Positions 8,792-10,195 of a stretch of DNA of 10,195 nt are shown here, in pieces (the first letter of the stretch is position 1; each line of letters opens with the position of its first letter). Origin of the DNA: an uncultured Kiloniellales bacterium. GTDB lineage: Bacteria; Pseudomonadota; Alphaproteobacteria; Kiloniellales; JAKSDN01. The DNA lies in NCBI GenBank assembly GCA_947259625.1, contig CAMYMY010000124.1, forward strand, positions 1 to 10,195. The letters run 5' to 3'. The notes beneath the pieces are model-generated. The model did no database searches and was not told the DNA's origin. It was given only the letters and a program-made list of their open reading frames with translations. The position numbers and the translations under genes are program-made.

Positions 8792-9940
8792 CATCCAGCC
8801 TCCCGGACCGCTTTGACCACCTTCTCGGCGGCGTCTCCCAGATCGTCGGCCGAGACGATCGGCAGTCCCGAATCGGCCAGGATCTGCTTGCCGAGGTCCA
8901 CATTGGTGCCTTCCAGGCGCACGACCAGGGGAACATGCAGCGAGACCTCGCGCGCCGCGGCGACCACGCCCTCGGCGATCACGTCGCAACGCATGATGCC
9001 GCCGAATATGTTGACCAGGATGCCCTTCACGTTGGCGTCGCCCAGGATGATCTTGAAGGCCGCGGTGACCCGCTCCTTGGTGGCTCCGGATGTCCATGGT
9101 CGCCATGGCCAGTCCCGCGCCGTTGACCATGCAGCCGATCTCGCCGTCCAGCTTGATGTAGTTCAGCTCGTGGCGCGCGGCCTCGAGCTCCATGGCGTCC
9201 TCTTCGTCCTCGTCGCGCATGTCCGCCACGTCCTTGTGCCGGAACAGGGCGTTGTCGTCGAAGTTCATCTTGGCGTCTAAGGCGATCACTTCGCCGGCGC
9301 CGGTCACCACCAGCGGGTTGATCTCGACGATCGAGGCGTCGAGCTCGGTGAGCGCTCGGTACATGGCCATCAGGAACTTGACCGCCGCTCCGACCGCCTT
9401 GCCCTCGAGGCCGAGACCGAAGGCGATCCGGCGGCCGTGGAAAGGCATCAGGCCCAGCGTCGGGTCGATCGCCAGCTTGAGGATCTTCTCCGGCGTCGCG
9501 GCCGCGACCTCCTCGATCTCCATGCCGCCCTCGGTCGATGCCATGACAGTGACCCGGCTGGTCGCCCGGTCGATCAGCATGCCGAGGTAGAGCTCGCGTG
9601 CAATGTCGCAGCCGTCCTCGATATAGAGGCGCTTGACCTCCTTGCCGGCCTGGCCGGTCTGCCGGGTCACGAGCACCTGGCCCAGCATCTTGCGGGCGTT
9701 CTCCTTGACCTCTTCGAGCGACCGGCAGAGCCGCACGCCGCCCGCGCCCTCCGGATCGTCGGCGAAGCGTCCGGCGCCGCGACCGCCGGCATGGATCTGG
9801 GACTTGACCACCCAGATGGGGCCGCCCAGCTCGCGCGCCGCGTTCTCCGCTTCTTCCGGGGTGAACGCGACACCGCCGCGCGGCACCGCGACCCCGTATT
9901 TCGCCAAGAGGCCCTTGGCCTGGTACTCGTGAATGTTCAT
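8791..9940 (-). pseudogene. sucC: Succinyl-CoA synthetase beta subunit, broken by a net 47-nt deletion
   Basis: Beta subunit of succinyl-CoA synthetase, split into two frames. The 5' part (9940 to about 9089) encodes 284 residues: MNIHEYQAK start, ATP-grasp Lys46 in VVKSQIHAGGRG, STEGGMEIEEVA (135-146), the metal ligands Asn208 in EINPL and Asp222 in LDAK, and NGAGLAMATMDI at the end. The 3' part (9087-8791, another frame) resumes at GATKERVTAAFKIILGD and runs through NIFGGIMRCD to the normal C-terminus, 98 residues. The family has 16 residues between MDI and GATKER, including GGEPANFLDVGG; here only one base remains, so 47 nt are missing. Without the deletion the protein would be about 398 residues, the expected length. 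The 5' frame stays open after the junction and joins sucD in phase. It may be a real mutation or an assembly error; both halves otherwise look under selection. Confidence 0.9.
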
Positions 9941-10000
9941 GGACCGCCCATCCCTGGATCCGTCACACCCGGTCGATCACAATGACCCGCTCAAGCTTCC

Positions 10001-10029
10001 CCAAACAGGCCGCACCACGCCAAACAGGC
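10001..10029. repeat. Ten-nt direct repeat in the mdh-sucC gap
   Basis: CCAAACAGGC occurs at 10001-10010 and again at 10020-10029, a 19-nt period close to two helical turns. It lies 61-89 nt upstream of the sucC start in the 171-nt mdh-sucC gap, a place where a transcription factor could bind. I see no convincing promoter in this gap and no terminator after mdh. The repeat could also be chance. Confidence 0.4.
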
Positions 10030-10111
10030 ATCAGCGCGGCCGCTCGCCGAAGACGCCGGCTACTTTAACACCCAGGAAAGGCAGCGCAACCTGGGGCTAT
10101 TTCTTATTGCC

Positions 10112-10195
10112 CTAGCCGGCCTTCGCTAGCTTCTTGCAGATCTCGACCAGGCCGGTGACGGAATCGACCGACTTTTCGAGCATCTTCTTCTCGGC
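10112..10195 (-). CDS. mdh: Malate dehydrogenase, C-terminal end (partial)
   Basis: Only the last 27 codons and the TAG stop are in the window; the gene continues past the right edge. The residues AEKKMLEKSVDSV and TGLVEICKKL match the C-terminal helix of LDH-like bacterial malate dehydrogenases, which oxidise malate to oxaloacetate with NAD in the TCA cycle. The position directly upstream of sucC on the same strand is the standard alphaproteobacterial order mdh-sucC-sucD-sucA-sucB and carries much of the weight of the call. The active site is not visible here. Confidence 0.8.
   Translation of the reverse strand, partial: AEKKMLEKSVDSVTGLVEICKKLAKAG

Noticed and set aside
7916..9940. A genuine natural SucC-SucD fusion gene
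   Set aside because: The middle 99 residues are missense readings of normal sucC codons, and the intact sucC 3' frame with its own stop is still present, so this is a frameshift consequence and not an evolved fusion.

Overview
The window looks like a high-GC alphaproteobacterial chromosome segment. The order mdh, sucC, sucD, sucA, sucB on one strand is the classic alphaproteobacterial TCA-cycle cluster, and the protein styles (CopG/ParE module, MlaA lipoprotein, long SucA) suggest a Rhodospirillales-like lineage. The lineage is an inference from gene order and composition, not from a phylogeny.

Layout: bases 1-119 hold no gene that I can support. On the plus strand, 120-1442 encodes a secreted alpha/beta hydrolase, and its stop overlaps by 4 nt the start of an MlaA (VacJ) outer-membrane lipoprotein gene (1439-2188), so the two are probably translationally coupled. 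A convergent gap with small hairpins (2189-2261) separates them from everything else, which lies on the minus strand. Read in the direction of transcription from the right edge, the minus strand carries: the last 27 codons of malate dehydrogenase (mdh); a 171-nt gap with a 10-nt direct repeat; sucC; sucD; sucA; sucB (odhB); and a small uncharacterised gene that resembles a degenerate Smr domain. After a 112-nt gap with its own promoter and operator-like palindrome comes a two-gene toxin-antitoxin module of RHH/ParE type. The lpd (E3) gene that often follows odhB is not in the window.

Function: mdh, sucC/sucD and sucA/sucB together cover 2-oxoglutarate to succinate and malate to oxaloacetate. 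SucA (E1) and SucB (E2) form the 2-oxoglutarate dehydrogenase complex, whose succinyl-CoA is used by the SucCD synthetase.

Main oddities: (1) sucC carries a net 47-nt deletion that removes 16 conserved residues and shifts the frame, after which the frame stays open and runs in phase into sucD, predicting a 674-residue fusion; it is either a real lesion or an assembly error. (2) SucB has two lipoyl domains, sharing an exact 44-nt repeat, and one complete plus one partial E3-binding domain. (3) sucA has a perfect Shine-Dalgarno sequence that does not fit the annotated ATG but is ideally placed for an in-frame ATT. (4) The hydrolase-MlaA pair may be a lipid-handling unit. No rRNA, tRNA, CRISPR array, insertion sequence or prophage is visible. 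The long antisense open frames opposite the sucA/sucB genes are high-GC shadows.
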